A DNA stretch of 64,000 nt from Dryomyza anilis (GCA_951804985.1 OX638135.1:12522051-12586050); one strand, 5' to 3'. Positions 22,082 through 32,902 are shown, counted from the first letter of the stretch. Notes: generated by a model from the sequence alone, not told the origin. Numbers and translations: made by a program.

Positions 22082-22813
22082 CTAGAAGTTGTTCTTTTTG
22101 GAAAAACTTGCGATAAAATCTGCTGGGAATTCGTTTTCTCTCTTAGCGTTACCATATTCAACCTTCTTCTTGAAATTTCTATTGACTTTCCTTGTGCAAT
22201 CTTCAGTGCTTGCATTCTTGTCTCCGATCTCCAGTAATCTTGATCTCATAACGTTTATCTTCAGAAAATAATTAGCGGTATCAATTGCAGCTTTAATTGC
22301 GTCAAATATTTTTGGTAGTGCATCAAGAAGAATGACTGCGAGCAAATATTCATCAATTTCCACGTTCATCTCACACAGTCATGACATGCACACGTCAAAT
22401 TCAATTAGAAATTCTGATATGCTCTGGTTTTCACACATTTTTAAATTAAGCAACTTACGGTAGTATTCTGCCTTACGTCTGGTTGTTTTTCGATCGTAGG
22501 TTTCTTGTAAGTATGTCCATATTTCTTGAGCTGACTTGAAGTTCTTCACCATTGTTACTACATTCGCTTCCAAAGCAATCAAAATCTCCGCTCGTGCATC
22601 CATATCATTGTCAATGTCAAGGCTGCTCCTGCTCGTACTTTTCCATTTGCGCCGCGGTCGGCGCCTGTGGTAACTGACCGACATCCGGTTTCTTTACCTC
22701 ACCTAACACCATTCGCAAAAAAGGTTTTTGTGAAAAATGGCTTCCATCTGCGCCTTCCAAGTCCCGTAGTTGCTTCCATTGAAAACAGGAATTCTTCCAG
22801 TGTAGGTCGTCAT
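22082..22813 (-). pseudogene. gag N-terminal half of the copia element
   Basis: The start at 22813 opens MTTYTGRIPVFNGSNYGTWK, the F-x-G-x-N-Y-x-x-W motif of copia gag. After a frameshift near 22735 the frame resumes as a VLGEVKKPDVGQLPQAP stretch. After a second frameshift near 22620 it gives the DARAEILIALEANVVTMVKN and EIWTYLQETYDRKTTRRK blocks, and continues to DALPKIFDAIKAAIDT near 22300. It runs into the satellite-like block at about 22080. Confidence 0.88.
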
Positions 22814-22923
22814 TGCATTGCAGGATTATATTAATTTCAGCTTCAAAATAATGTGGAATCTGCGGACTTCCGATTTACATTTAAATTATGATATATTTTC
22901 TTTTATTCAGCAAGGTTGGGATT

Positions 22924-22936
22924 TGAGCCCATAACC
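22924..22936 (-). promoter_or_regulatory. Primer binding site for initiator-Met half-tRNA
   Basis: Directly inside the right LTR the minus strand reads GGTTATGGGCTCA. Copia elements prime from an initiator methionine tRNA cleaved in the anticodon loop, and their primer site starts GGTTATGGGC. The site fixes the orientation of the element and the inner edge of the 5-prime LTR. Confidence 0.85.
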
Positions 22937-23085
22937 TATTACGATTAAATAAATCCCATGTCCTTTTCAGCTGAACAAATAGTTTTTATTATAAAATATC
23001 AATGAAACGTTCTAAACAAAATTAAAATTTGAAGTGAAAATAATTTGAAAATAATGAAAAATATTTAACATATTTTTCAGGAACA
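22937..23085 (-). repeat. 5-prime LTR of the copia element
   Basis: Partner of 16856-17004. On the minus strand it starts TGTTCCTGAAAAATATG and ends ..CGTAATA next to the primer site. It is short for a copia LTR, so part of one end may be lost. Confidence 0.85.
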
Positions 23086-23537
23086 TATAAATAAATTTGA
23101 ACAAAGTATTTTAAGTTAAGTATAACTGAGTATATGTAAGAATAATATTTATTACAACACGTTTTTGGTCTACATTTTTTTTATAAATTTTTTTATTAAA
23201 ACAAAATGTTTAAACTACATCCTTTGTTTTGAAGGTGTCAACTGATCTTTTGTAAATGGTGTAGCTAAAAATAGTTTGCAGTTTACACAATTTTTGAAAA
23301 AATATATATAAATAAATATTATATTGAAAATATTTGTTGCTTAAAAATTCGAAGAAAAAACTTGTTTATACTAAATTTTAGTATATTGGAGAAATTTATA
23401 TTTCTGAGCCGTCGAAACAGATTGTATTCTGTGTGTAGGTGTCAACTTTTACTATCCTTAAATGACAATGACATTTATTTTAATAAAATAGATCTGTTAA
23501 AGAAATAAATTATTTTGTTAAACAACATATATTGCAG
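23086..23537. other. AT-rich flank, probable intron of the Gln-rich exon
   Basis: No repeat or coding signal is seen. The interval ends in TATATTGCAG, the proposed acceptor for the exon that follows; its pyrimidine tract is weak. Confidence 0.45.
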
Positions 23538-24326
23538 GGTTTGTTAAGCCACTTCAACTGGATCTGCAAATTCGCAGCAGTAATTCGCCAACTACGGCTA
23601 ACTGCCATAGGCAAATGCAACAACAACAACAGCCACCACAACAGTTGCTACAAAAGCAAAATATTGCTCGGCAATTGTACAACTTTAGCAATGAGAATGA
23701 GGCGCAAAATCGACAACATACTGATAACGAATATTCGCATACGTTAACACAGCAACAAAAACGTTACGATCCGCAATTTCCAAACCAACAAATTTTTTTT
23801 CAACATGAGCATGACATCTTTTACAATAAACTGCAGAAACATAATAGTGAAGAGGAGAACAACTGTGAGGATGGTAATTTGCTGCTGCATGATCAGCATG
23901 AGCAACGGGAACAGCAGCAAGATTTTCAATTAAGCTATAGCAACGTACAGCAAATAAAAGATTCGCAGAAAAATTACAACAACAGTTATAGTCATTTTAA
24001 AAATGACCAAATTCCGAATGGCAGCACTGTGGTCTCAGAGACAATTGAAACACCAACAACCACATTTTCAACAACAAAAATAAAAAGCCACCAGCCACAA
24101 GAACAGCAACACGATCAACAGCGAAAACAGCAACACGATGACTACACGATTAAGAAAAAGCAAGAACTAGACGACCAACAGTTGCCGGAAACTATGGACA
24201 GCATTAAGAAACAACAACAACAGCAGCCGTTTTCAACAGCACAAGTACTCTACAAGAACACTTCCGATGACGGTGACGACAATGAAAATCTCGATATTCA
24301 AACATCCAATATCAGTGATAATCTGG
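23538..24326 (+). CDS. Probable internal coding exon of a host gene, Gln-rich protein
   Basis: A frame open from the acceptor TATATTGCAG (AG at 23536-23537) to the donor CTGG/GTAAAA (GT at 24327) encodes about 263 residues. Both splice sites leave the frame in phase 1 and the length is 789, a multiple of three. The coding block before the first ATG (23615) is also open and reads as ordinary protein, including FVKPLQLDLQIRSSN, which argues for an exon rather than a single-exon gene starting at 23615. The product is rich in Gln, Asn, His and Asp, with short CAA/CAG runs, a Ser/Thr-rich patch (STVVSETIETPTTTFSTT) and acidic stretches (DDGDDNENLD). Such low-complexity exons are common in fly transcription and RNA-binding factors. 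No fold or family is recognised. Read past the proposed donor, the frame ends at 24388 after an AT-rich hydrophobic tail that looks intronic. Confidence 0.65.
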
Positions 24327-24538
24327 GTAAAACAACTATAATGTCTTTTTTTTCGTATATTAGAAAAAGCATTACTGTCTTCGGTTAAAAAATTAATAAT
24401 TCTTTATTCAAATAAGCCAAAATTTAAACATTTTTAAATTAAGCATTTAAAAATGTTTGATTTTCCTAAGCATTTATTTGTGTTATATAACATTTTTAAG
24501 GGGATTCATGGAGCTACACAAAAAAGCATTACCGTCAT

Positions 24539-25170
24539 TATTCCCTACACCTATAAGGTACAGGGTATATTAACTTTGTGCTTATATTGTAACGCCCCTT
24601 AGGAGGCGTGTCCGGTATGGAAAAGTATATATATTCTTTATCAGCATCACTACCCGAGTCCGTCTAGCCATGTCCGTCTGTCTGCCCGTCTGTCTGTCTT
24701 GCTGTCTTACCGGATACAAAATAACTTGAAAAATAATGGTCAGAATGTAATGAAATTTGGTTTCAATACCTTTTAGCAAAAAAATTGTTCGGAGTTTGGA
24801 TTTGAGAAAAATCGGTCAACGGACACACCCACCTCCCATACAACTCATTTATATATTACTATTTAGGAACAAATAACTCGAAAAGTATTACATATATATT
24901 TATAAAATTTAAAACATATTGTTAGAATTCGCTTAAAAATATATTTTTAAAAAATGGGCGTGATCTGCGCACATTTGAATTTTTTTCATTTTTTACCGAT
25001 TTTTTGTAGTGGAAATTTTAGTCGTAAATTATTAAAAATTATCCCACCAAATTATACCACTAATATATTCACCAAGAGTGTAGGGTATTCTAAAGTCGGG
25101 CTCGACCGACTATAAAAGTCCGCCCCATATGACCGAACTTACCCATGTGATCTAACTTTCCCAACTCGTT
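24539..25170 (+). mobile_element. mini-me/DINE-1-like repeat, type M1, copy c
   Basis: It starts near CCCTACACCTATAAGGTACA, keeps the core TATATATTCTTTATCAGCAT (one change) and a short GTCTGTC run, and ends TTTCCCAACTCGTT at 25170. It is more diverged than copies a and b and shortened in the middle. It sits about 210 bases downstream of the Gln-rich exon. Confidence 0.85.
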
Positions 25171-25267
25171 TTTTACATTTTTTTAGACCAAGTAATATAT
25201 TTTTTTAAAATAAAAATTTTTAAGTTTTTGTCAATTTTTAGTTTTCTTTTGCCTATATATCGCAAAA

Positions 25268-25908
25268 TAATTATTTTGAACCCTTTAGGACCCCATAACG
25301 CCTAACCCAGACGTGTAGGGGTATAAGTTTATACTACACTTTTTATCGGTAGACCACATAGAAGCGCAATATAAAACCAGTTGAGAAGGTTAGATCACAT
25401 GGAACAATTTCTAGTAGGTGTTATTATGATAGTTAGGATTATCAAAATTATAGTCGGTCTAAGTCGATTATAAATACCCTACACATATGTGTGGTTAATA
25501 TTAAAAGTGGTATATAGGTCACCAGGGTATACGAATCCTGAAAATAACTACAAACTTTCAATCGCTGAAGAATTTCCATTCATTTGATACCCATATTTAC
25601 AAATGGGTAGATGTACCGAATTTCGATTTTTTATACCCTACACTAAGAGTGAAAGGGTATATTCAGTTTGGTACGCCGTTTGTAACACCCAGAAGGAAGC
25701 ATCTCCGGTATGGAAAAGTATATATATTCTTGATCAGCATGACCTCAGGAGTCGATTTAGCGATGTCCGTCTGTCTGTCTACCGGAGATGCTTCCTTATG
25801 GGTGTTACAAACGGCGTACCAAACTGAATATCCCTTTCACTCTTAGTGTAGGGTATAAAAAAAATCGGAGTTCAATTAAAAAATATGTAATTTTGCCGCA
25901 CTGTGTCA
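25268..25908 (+). mobile_element. One-armed copy of the ACACWGTGCGGC element, split by a mini-me
   Basis: The left part (25268-25374: TTGAACCCTTTAGGACCCCA, GTAGACCACATAGAAGCGCA) and the right part (25858-25908, ending TTTTGCCGCACTGTG) match 6960-7113 of the complete copy. The mini-me M2c lies exactly between them in an A run. Confidence 0.8.
25375..25857 (-). mobile_element. mini-me type M2, copy c, rearranged with a snap-back 5-prime end
   Basis: The left half (25375-25631) is an ordinary minus-strand M2 3-prime portion. Then the 5-prime terminal ~145 bases appear on the plus strand (ATACCCTACACTAAGAGTGA at 25632). A spacer of GTCTGTC follows, and then the same terminal ~80 bases in reverse complement, ending TAGTGTAGGGTATA. 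The result is a hairpin at one end of the element. An end made by strand switching during copying is a reasonable explanation. Confidence 0.8.
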
Positions 25909-26514
25909 TTATTAACATTACTTCGTCTTGACATGATAAAATATTATAATGCATAAAATTTCCAAGATTCTTCTCTTTCAGTTGACACCAATTACGCAAT
26001 CGTAGGACATGTACAAGTATTTTAATAAATTTTTCGTAAATAATTGCCCTTTGAAAGTTTGAAATCTTTTTAAAAGAAAACGGGATCACGAAATAAAAAA
26101 CTGTAAATTCAATTTAACTCCATTTCGCCCATAGTTTCAGACCTATATCATTTGATTCATGTGTAACGAAATTGTTCACTTATTGTCGGACGGTGTTATA
26201 TAATATAGTCTTTTGTACCCGTGCAGCATTTTTATTTAACATCATTTTTTTTAAGCATAGCTGTTCATTTTCAAGAATATACTGAAAAAAGTAAATATTT
26301 GTAACAAACCTTTTTTGTGAATTTTTAAACAACATTAAAAGGATTGAAACCTAAATGAATAACGGTTTCCATTTCGGTTTTCTTCCTCATTTCGGTTACG
26401 GTTTTATGTTTTTATAACGAAACGTTTTTGGTATACCCGTTCCAATTTACCGTTTCGGTTTTGATTTCGGTTTTTGTATTAACGTTATTTTTTTGTTCAA
26501 GAAATTACTATTTT
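25909..26514. other. Unassigned DNA with a CGGTTT-rich block
   Basis: No gene. From about 26337 the text GGATTGAAACC is followed by repeated CGGTTTC/CGGTTAC words to 26475. A similar start and repeat, in the complementary orientation of the words, is at 62143-62300. These may be ends of one element family; the other ends were not found. Confidence 0.5.
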
Positions 26515-26597
26515 TATACCCTACACCAGGGTATATTAATTTTGTGCATATATTATAACGACCCTTAGGAGGAGTGGCCGGTATGGAAAAGTATACA

Positions 26598-27840
26598 GTA
26601 TATTAGATTGATTTAAATTTGTATGAAAAATCGAGAACTATTTTTTCTTTTGTTCCGCGTCGACTCTCTAAAACTAGGACCTCTAAAACTGAAAGAAGCT
26701 TTTAAAACCCAAAAAAAAAAAATGATTATGAGATGTTGCGCAAAGAGCTTAAAGGACATTTTTGACTAGTTTCAATAAAATTATTATTACTCCAAGTGAT
26801 ATCACTAAATTTTCTATCTTCATTTAATTTAAAATCTCTTACTGAAATTATGATTTTTAAAATTATTAAATTTTAGGTTACCGTTACAATTTCTTGGCTT
26901 GCCAAACACGTTAAATGTAGACTTTTTTTTACTATAGTAATAAAAGTTGTTGTCACATTTTATTCAATATCACGGTTTAATAATTTTTTGGTTTTTTTTT
27001 GATTTTTTTAATAATAATGTAATGTATTTTTTTTTGCGTAAACTATTAAGTTTTTCCGCTAAAAAAAAAACTTATAAAAGTTTTTTTTTTACATATTTTG
27101 TTCACCATTATGGTTCATAATAAATAGAACAAAAGCGGTAAAATTGTTTTTTCAAAAATAACCCTTTAATGAGCCCTTTAATGAGCATTATATCCTTAAG
27201 TTGTTCTTACATAGAATAATATGTATACAAATATTTACCGAACAAAAAAAATCAATCAGCTAACTTCTAAAGTTGAGAGATATTACAATTCAAAATCCAA
27301 TTTTTGTGAAAATTTAGTCCAAAAGATTTTAAGATTTTAGTAAATCATAAATAATGAAGTTAAAACTAATCAATATTCTTATTGAAACACGTTTTCTAAA
27401 AATCTAACTTCTGTCGTCGATACTATCAAAAAAATTAACCCTTTATATAAGTTTATTTTTTGATTTCATTCAAAATATATTTTTTTTTAGGCTAGGTGCC
27501 TAAGCAACATATCATTTAAAGATTTTACATTTTACGTGATTGGCAAGCCATGAAACTGTAACGGTTAACGGTTTATAATTTAAAAAACTATAATTTCAGT
27601 AAATTAAATAAAATAAAAAAAAGAAAATTTAGTGTTATCTTTTTACACTAGAAGTAATAATAATGTTATTGAAAATAGTCGTTAAAAGTTCAAAAACGTC
27701 CTTTAAGCTCTTTGCGCAACATCACAGGATCACTTTTTTTTGGGTTTTAAAAGCTTCTTCTCCGTTTTAGAGGTGCTAGTTTCAGAAAGTCGACGTGGAG
27801 CGAAACATTTTAAGATTTTTGGATTTTGAATTAGTCTAGT
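26598..27840. mobile_element. Foldback-type element with ~310-bp imperfect TIRs
   Basis: The left end GTATATTAGATTGATTTAAA pairs with the right end TTGAATTAGTCTAGTATAC. Further paired landmarks are GAGTCGACGCG/GTCGACGTGG, TTTTAAAAGCTTCTT, GTTGCGCAAAGAGCTTAAAG and TTGGCTTGCCAA. The centre (about 26930-27520) is AT-rich and non-coding. The mini-me context gives the empty site (GGAAAAGTATATATATTCTT), but the AT run hides the exact target duplication. An unsupported 71-codon frame crosses the right end. Confidence 0.8.
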
Positions 27841-28896
27841 ATACATATTCTTGATCAGCATCACTATCCGAGTCCGTTTAGTCATGTCCGCCTGTCTGTA
27901 TTGCTGTCTGCCCGGATACAGGGTAATCTGAAAAATACTTGTCAAAATGCGATGAAAATTGGTTTCAATATTTTTTTAGCCAAAAAATGGTTCTGAAATC
28001 GGAAATGAGCCAAATCGGTCAACGAACACTCCCACATCCCATATAAGTCACTTTTATGTGACTATTTAGGAACCAATAACTCAAGTATTCAAGACATATA
28101 TAAAAAATTTGAAATTTATTGTTATAATTTAAATAAAAATATATGTTCCGAAAATGGGCGTGATCCGTCCACAATTTTTTTACATTGTATCCCTTTTTAT
28201 ATTATATTGTATCCCTTTTTATATTTGTACTAAATTATGAACAACAAATGTATGAATTATTAGTATAACAAATCTGAATATATGTTCTAAATAGGCGTGG
28301 CCCGCACACTTTTATTTTCAACATTTTTTTATTAGTTTTTTTATACTTTTATATTTTGGGAATTAATGGGATATAAGACGTTCATTTCTGATAAGTGAAT
28401 AATATTATGATGGTGGGGGTATTTAGCATATTTAAGAACTTTAAAATTTATGTATTCAATAAAATATCCCAAATTAATATCCCCACCAAGGCATCTTGTT
28501 CTTGCATTTTTTGCAAGCACAAGAGCGAGAGAAATATCGAGATTTTCTTGGAAGAGCATGATAAGAAATGCAAGAAAAAGAGCAAGTGCAAGACAAACAC
28601 TGCATGAAAAGCAAGATCCTTACGTTTTTTATCATTTTAATGCATATATTATGTTTTAAGATAATAATGAAATTCTTAAGGCTTAAGAATATATGCATCT
28701 TAAAAATAAGGTATGTGAAGCACTTTTGAAGCGGTAAATATCTTCAAAAGTGAGTCAAAAGTCGCTTCAAAAAGATAAAATAAGTAGACAAAACAATGTT
28801 GTTTCTCTTTTCTTCGCTACGTTAGTTCGTACATCGATTGTGCATACATCGATTGTGCATATGCACATTATTATTTTTGATTTACTCTTATACATA

Positions 28897-29921
28897 CAGG
28901 GCAATCTGAAGCTGATATTTTCATTCGAATTCGGATTTATCTATTAAAGGATCCGAATCGAATTCGAAGTTCGGAAATATGGCATCACAGGTTCCGTCGA
29001 AACGGATTTGTTGACAGATTTGTTGACACATTTTCTCCGAATGCATTGTTGTGTCGGAATGTGTGAAAATCTTTTGTTTTGCACTATTAATGAATTTTTG
29101 CTGTATGTCATATAATTACAAATGCCACAGAATCATTTGCTGTTTATGCTTATTTCCGGGGTGCTGGAGACGACCGCCAGCTGTCTTGCTGCTACGTCGC
29201 TCTAAATTTCCTAATTGCTGGATGAGATACAGCGCCCGCGTCTGATCTCCGCTGCAACTCTATCGCTGGCAATACTCATCGACAATTATGACGCTTTACT
29301 GCAACAGAAACGCGGTGCCCTTTTGTCTGCTCGAGCACAAGTTGATCAATTCCATTCTGGGCTACAACGCCTGTGAGATAGCGCAATCGTGTCGCTCGCT
29401 GCCACATTTAAAGCTGGAGTTGGTTCTGCACAAGGTGGGCGAGGCAAATAGTCCTGCCAACGTACACTGCTGTTCAGCAGATTTTAAATGAGATTTCGCT
29501 CTGGCCATATTTTTACTCGATTGTCGGAATCCGAAGAATCTCTTGCAGCAGTGTCCGGTAAATCTATAGCCGTCCGTCCGTATCGCTCGAGTAATACATT
29601 TGGCAGCTAGCCAAAGTTCTGATACTCTTACATAGGTCCATCGATTCAATTAAATCAATTTCCTACATCAATATTTGTAGACAAATTAAACAATTTTCTT
29701 CAAAATATAAAATTTTTAATAAATTGTTGCAATTTGAACACAAATGATTTTAATTTTTGTTGGTAAATTTTCACTGATTTGACATAAACAGCTGATTTTC
29801 GAAGTTACATATTGCAACGCGGAAATCCATTCCGCACGGAACTCATGATAGTTAAAAATTCGTATTCGTAGCGGATATTCGGATTCGGATTTTTGCTACG
29901 TCGGGCGTCATGATTTCCCTG
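28897..29921 (+). mobile_element. Nested element with CAGGGMAATC termini, carrying GC-rich cargo
   Basis: The ends are CAGGGCAATC and GATTTCCCTG, flanked by ATA on both sides. The second copy of the host repeat supplies the empty site (TTTTATATATAGTTTTTTTG at about 63312), which supports a 3-bp ATA duplication. Outer parts contain self-complementary GAATTCGGAT blocks. The middle, 29140-29660, is distinctly richer in G and C than anything nearby. Superfamily is not assigned; the fragment at 1440-1825 belongs to the same family. Confidence 0.75.
29140..29660 (+). other. GC-rich island, possible captured host sequence
   Basis: Several frames are locally open and protein-like, for example a plus-strand stretch LLQQKRGALLSARAQVDQFH near 29300 and a second plus-strand stretch in another frame downstream (LPHLKLELVLHKVGEANSPA). 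A frame shift would be needed to join them. No family is recognised. The composition and third-position pattern suggest former coding DNA, now decayed. Confidence 0.4.
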
Positions 29922-30599
29922 ATAGTTTTTTGTTAATTGTAAAATCATGAAGTTTTTCTTATGTTAAGTTCTATGTGCATTATTTCATTTAACTTATTAA
30001 ATCAAAAAAAATGAACATTTTCACAGAGTATCAGCGAAATGTGATATTGCTTTTTGTGTGTGTTTTTTTTTCACAAACCGTTTAAAAGTACAATAAAAAA
30101 AATGCGAATAAAGCAGCAACCAAGCTTTTGATAGATTTTTTGGCGGGAAATTTTTTGTACCAAAAAGAAAACTCGTTGTTGTTGCCAACTGGATGACTGT
30201 ACTAGATACATACATGTAGTGTGATGCCATACGACTATCTGTTGTCATGCGTCTGTTGGTTGCCATGCTATGGTACATGATAGCAACGCATCGTAATTCG
30301 TTAAAGTTGTATTCTCTTCTTTCTGTTAGTGTTCGATTTTTGGCGTTTGAGTTCGTGTTCGCAAAGATAAATGTTACCCTGCAAGATATTATTTGAGTTC
30401 TCTTGATATACGGTACGTGTAGCATACTTTTTTTTTTTTAATCTCTGACGAAAACAGAAATATGGCTATACGAAATATTCCTTATATTTATTATGAATGT
30501 TCATTTATATGTTAATTTTATTATGGTCTTGAAATTTTGAATTGTCTCGTCAACATCACTTGATTTATACAATTATTTTTTATTAGTTAATTTTATTGT
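29922..30599 (+). other. Interior of the 2.7-kb element
   Basis: This portion matches 63325-63930 of the second copy: GTTTTTTGTTAATTGTAAAAT, CAAAAAGAAAACTCGTTGTT, CCTGCAAGATATTATTTGAG, GAAAACAGAAATATG. It is non-coding in both copies; the 134-codon minus-strand frame is not conserved between them. Confidence 0.6.
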
Positions 30600-30830
30600 A
30601 GCCGCGGTAGCTCAGGGGTTAGTGCGTTGGACTGCGAACCGAAAGGTCCCCGGTTCAAGCCTGGACTGACGCTAACAACATCTTTTCGTAGAAACATTGT
30701 TCTATACCACGTTACCTCTCGTCAGTAAATGGCAAACCTACGAGAGTAAAACATTGCCTATGAAAAGCTCTCACCCGCCGTTCGGATTCGGCAATAAACT
30801 GTAGGTCCCACTACTCTGAGTACAAATATT
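30600..30830 (+). repeat. tRNA-derived SINE, 3-prime truncated
   Basis: Starts GCCGCGGTAGCTCAGGGGTT, B-box-like GGTTCAAGCC, then the common body up to CTGAGTACAAATATTA. The 3-prime quarter and tail are absent. The tRNA-like head could be mistaken for a tRNA gene; the downstream body shows it is a SINE. Confidence 0.88.
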
Positions 30831-31174
30831 ATTTTAAAATATAATTCAAATTTTTATGTTTTTGATATATAAGTGAAATAATTTATTTTTTGTTGAAGAC
30901 ATTGGAAATATGGAAAATAAGTAACCTTAATACAATTAGTGTTCAAATTCTATTCGTTTTCATAATTAATATGCAGTTTAAGATATTTGACTTCGATCTT
31001 TTATTTAAAATTTAAAAAGTAAAATTTTGCAAGACTCTTGCAAGCAAGAGCAAGAAAGGTATTGCAAGAACGAGACCAAGGACAAGATCATATGAACCTA
31101 TGCAAGAGCAAGAACAAGATTACCATTTCTTGCCTTGCTCTTGCAAATGATCATCACTACACCAAGGTGTAGTG

Positions 31175-32829
31175 CAGGCATGTCAAACCAGTAGGCATCA
31201 CGGGCCGCATTGGCAATTCAAATGATGAGGCGGGCATGCGGCCCATGCGTTGTGTACCAGAAGATAAAAAAACGCTCGTTTTTTACATGTGTTAAAAAAT
31301 ACAATGTTAAGATTATCCAATTTTCCATTGATCTTCATTAAAAGCGCCGCAGGCGAAATTTTTTTGTAAAAAATGGTGCGATTTTTGTCTGTTTGAAATA
31401 ATTGAAAAAATGTCCGAACTTCTTTGATCCTGCTAAATATTTTGTCTGAGGTATTTACAGTGGAGTACCTATATTTCAAACACTAGAGAAAATGTTAAAA
31501 AACAGACACCTGACAATCATCCAAAATTGTTGCAATTTTTTATGTCGGCAAAATTGTACGATATCGAATTAGATCTTGTACCAATATCGAAGGCCTAATC
31601 GTACTAAAACTGCAAAAATAGTTCAAAGCGACATATCGCAGTTTTTTTTTCGAAACGATAATAAAAACGATTCTAGATTAATATTGCATCAAACAGTTTA
31701 AATATATCGAGATTTATTTGAAAAGAATTGCGATATCGATGTGGAAAATGTTTAAATTATCCTAACATAAAATTTTACTCTACGAAAATTACAAAAGTTT
31801 AAAAATTAGCAACAAGATTGGATTTTTGTTATCCAAGTTTGTTCGAGAAAACTTCAAGGCATAAACCACATGTCAGACTGGTAACCAATTTTTTTAGATT
31901 TTTCGATACAAACAATACTTAAACTATTGAAATAGTTTTTTTTTTTTAAATCCGTATATAAATTTGATATTTGAATAAATTTGAAAAGGTGACAATGACC
32001 ATTGATTAGATGTTCAGATTTAGGACTTATGACGAAGTTGGTTTTATTTCCTTAAAGCGAGGTTTGCTGCATTCTATGGTCAAGAGTTTTTTTCTACAAA
32101 AAGTGATTATTGATTCATTTTTTGAAACTTTGAACCAATGTATCTTTGGAGAAGGTGAGTGTTTAACTCTGGTAGTTTTGGTGTGGAATGTCTCTAATAC
32201 AAAAAAAAATACTTACTAAAAAAAAAATAAAATGATTCCAATTACTGTTTGTTCAAAGCAAGTTTCTTGGTTAAAAACTTGTCCTTTTCTTATAAAAGTC
32301 CAAAGTCTGATTGCGGCGTTATTTGATACTGGAGCTAATTCCGAAAATGGTTTTGTTAAAAAGGGTCCAGTTTTTAAGATTTTTAAGTTTTAATTATTTT
32401 TCTCTCCTTTTATTTTTAATAGTCGAATCAAAAACAATAATGTAATTTTCTTTTTGGTGTTAGACATACAAAACTATGCGCAAATATATTCAACGGAAAT
32501 TCAGAACTTTACAATAAATTTTAAATTTTATGAATAAAAAACAATATTACTTGATGAAAAAAATTATTGTTATGTAATTTTGCAAAGTCATGTATAATAT
32601 TTAAAATGACAATTAGGAAAATAAATTAAGATTCTATATCAAAAACTTATTAATATCTCATTATTAAATTTTAGAAAATAATGTACAATATTGATTTTTT
32701 AATAAATTAATAAGTTTTTAAGATTAGTAATTTAATTTCATATATAACATGTTAAATTAGATACATGGCGTTGCACAAAAATGCAGGCCGCAGATGATAG
32801 GTTGGCGGGCCATGTGTTTGACATGCCTG
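31175..32829 (+). mobile_element. hAT-type element, CAGGCATGTCAAAC ends, copy 1
   Basis: The ends are CAGGCATGTCAAACC and GTGTTTGACATGCCTG. The flanks GTGTAGTG (31167-31174) and GTGAAGGG (32830-32837) each differ by one base from GTGTAGGG, the sequence of intact mini-me copies at that point, giving an 8-bp target duplication. Subterminal GC-rich words (CATCACGGGCC, GGCGGGCC) are shared with copy 2. The interior is AT-rich and lacks a transposase; short frames (31198-31479 minus, 32010-32219 plus) show no hAT motif. Confidence 0.85.
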
Positions 32830-32902
32830 GTGAAGGGTATTCCGTAGTCGGGATCGACCGACTTTCAGTTCCGCCCATGGGACTTAACTTTCTCTACTCG
32901 TT

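Larger units (their letters stand above)
16856..23085 (-). mobile_element. Decayed Ty1/copia LTR retrotransposon, about 6.2 kb with nested insertions
   Basis: Minus-strand order from right to left is: 5-prime LTR, primer site, gag with zinc knuckle, protease, integrase, reverse transcriptase, RNase H, 3-prime LTR. Integrase ahead of RT is diagnostic of the copia order. Every domain is present but broken by frameshifts and stops, so it cannot be autonomous. Two foreign blocks lie inside: satellite-like DNA in gag (about 20560-22080) and a Harbinger-like MITE in RT (18406-18646). No 5-bp target duplication was seen at the LTR edges, and the LTR end next to the primer site does not finish in CA, so outer boundaries are approximate. 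Confidence 0.93.
28491..31158 (+). mobile_element. Unclassified 2.7-kb element with TTGCAAG-rich ends (second copy at 62805-64000)
   Basis: It is flanked by CCACCAAG (28483-28490) and ACACCAAG (31159-31166), 7 of 8 bases identical, as expected for a hAT-type 8-bp duplication. The right end, read inward, is AGTGATGATCATTTGCAAGA; the second copy begins TAGTGATGATTAAAAATTTC. The left end of this copy is shortened to GCATCTTGTTCTTGC. Ends are rich in CTTGC/GCAAG words. The body shares long stretches with 62805-64000 (AAGCACTTTTGAAGCGGTAA, GTTCGTACATCGATTGTGCA, GGCGGGAAATTTTTTGTACC). A TIR element (28897-29921) and a SINE (30600-30830) are nested inside. No transposase is found. Confidence 0.75.
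26515..32902 (+). mobile_element. mini-me type M1, copy d, split into four pieces by three insertions
   Basis: The pieces 26515-26597, about 27841-28490, 31159-31174 and 32830-32902 join in order into one M1 repeat. They run from TATACCCTACACC, through the core TATTCTTGATCAGCATCACT and the CCCCACCAA word, then GTGTAG..GGTATTCC, to the terminal hairpin and CTACTCGTT. The insertions are a foldback (26598-27840), a 2.7-kb element (28491-31158) and a hAT (31175-32829). Comparison with the intact copy b shows almost nothing else is missing apart from small deletions. Confidence 0.85.

Noticed and set aside
30600..30672. tRNA gene (also at 34851 and 52160, and minus strand at 3797)
   Set aside because: A- and B-box-like sequences and tRNA-like length are present, but each continues into the same SINE body and the arms do not make a convincing cloverleaf by eye.
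31198..31479. Possible hAT transposase remnant on the minus strand
   Set aside because: No conserved hAT dimerisation or catalytic motif could be seen; the frame includes the TIR itself.
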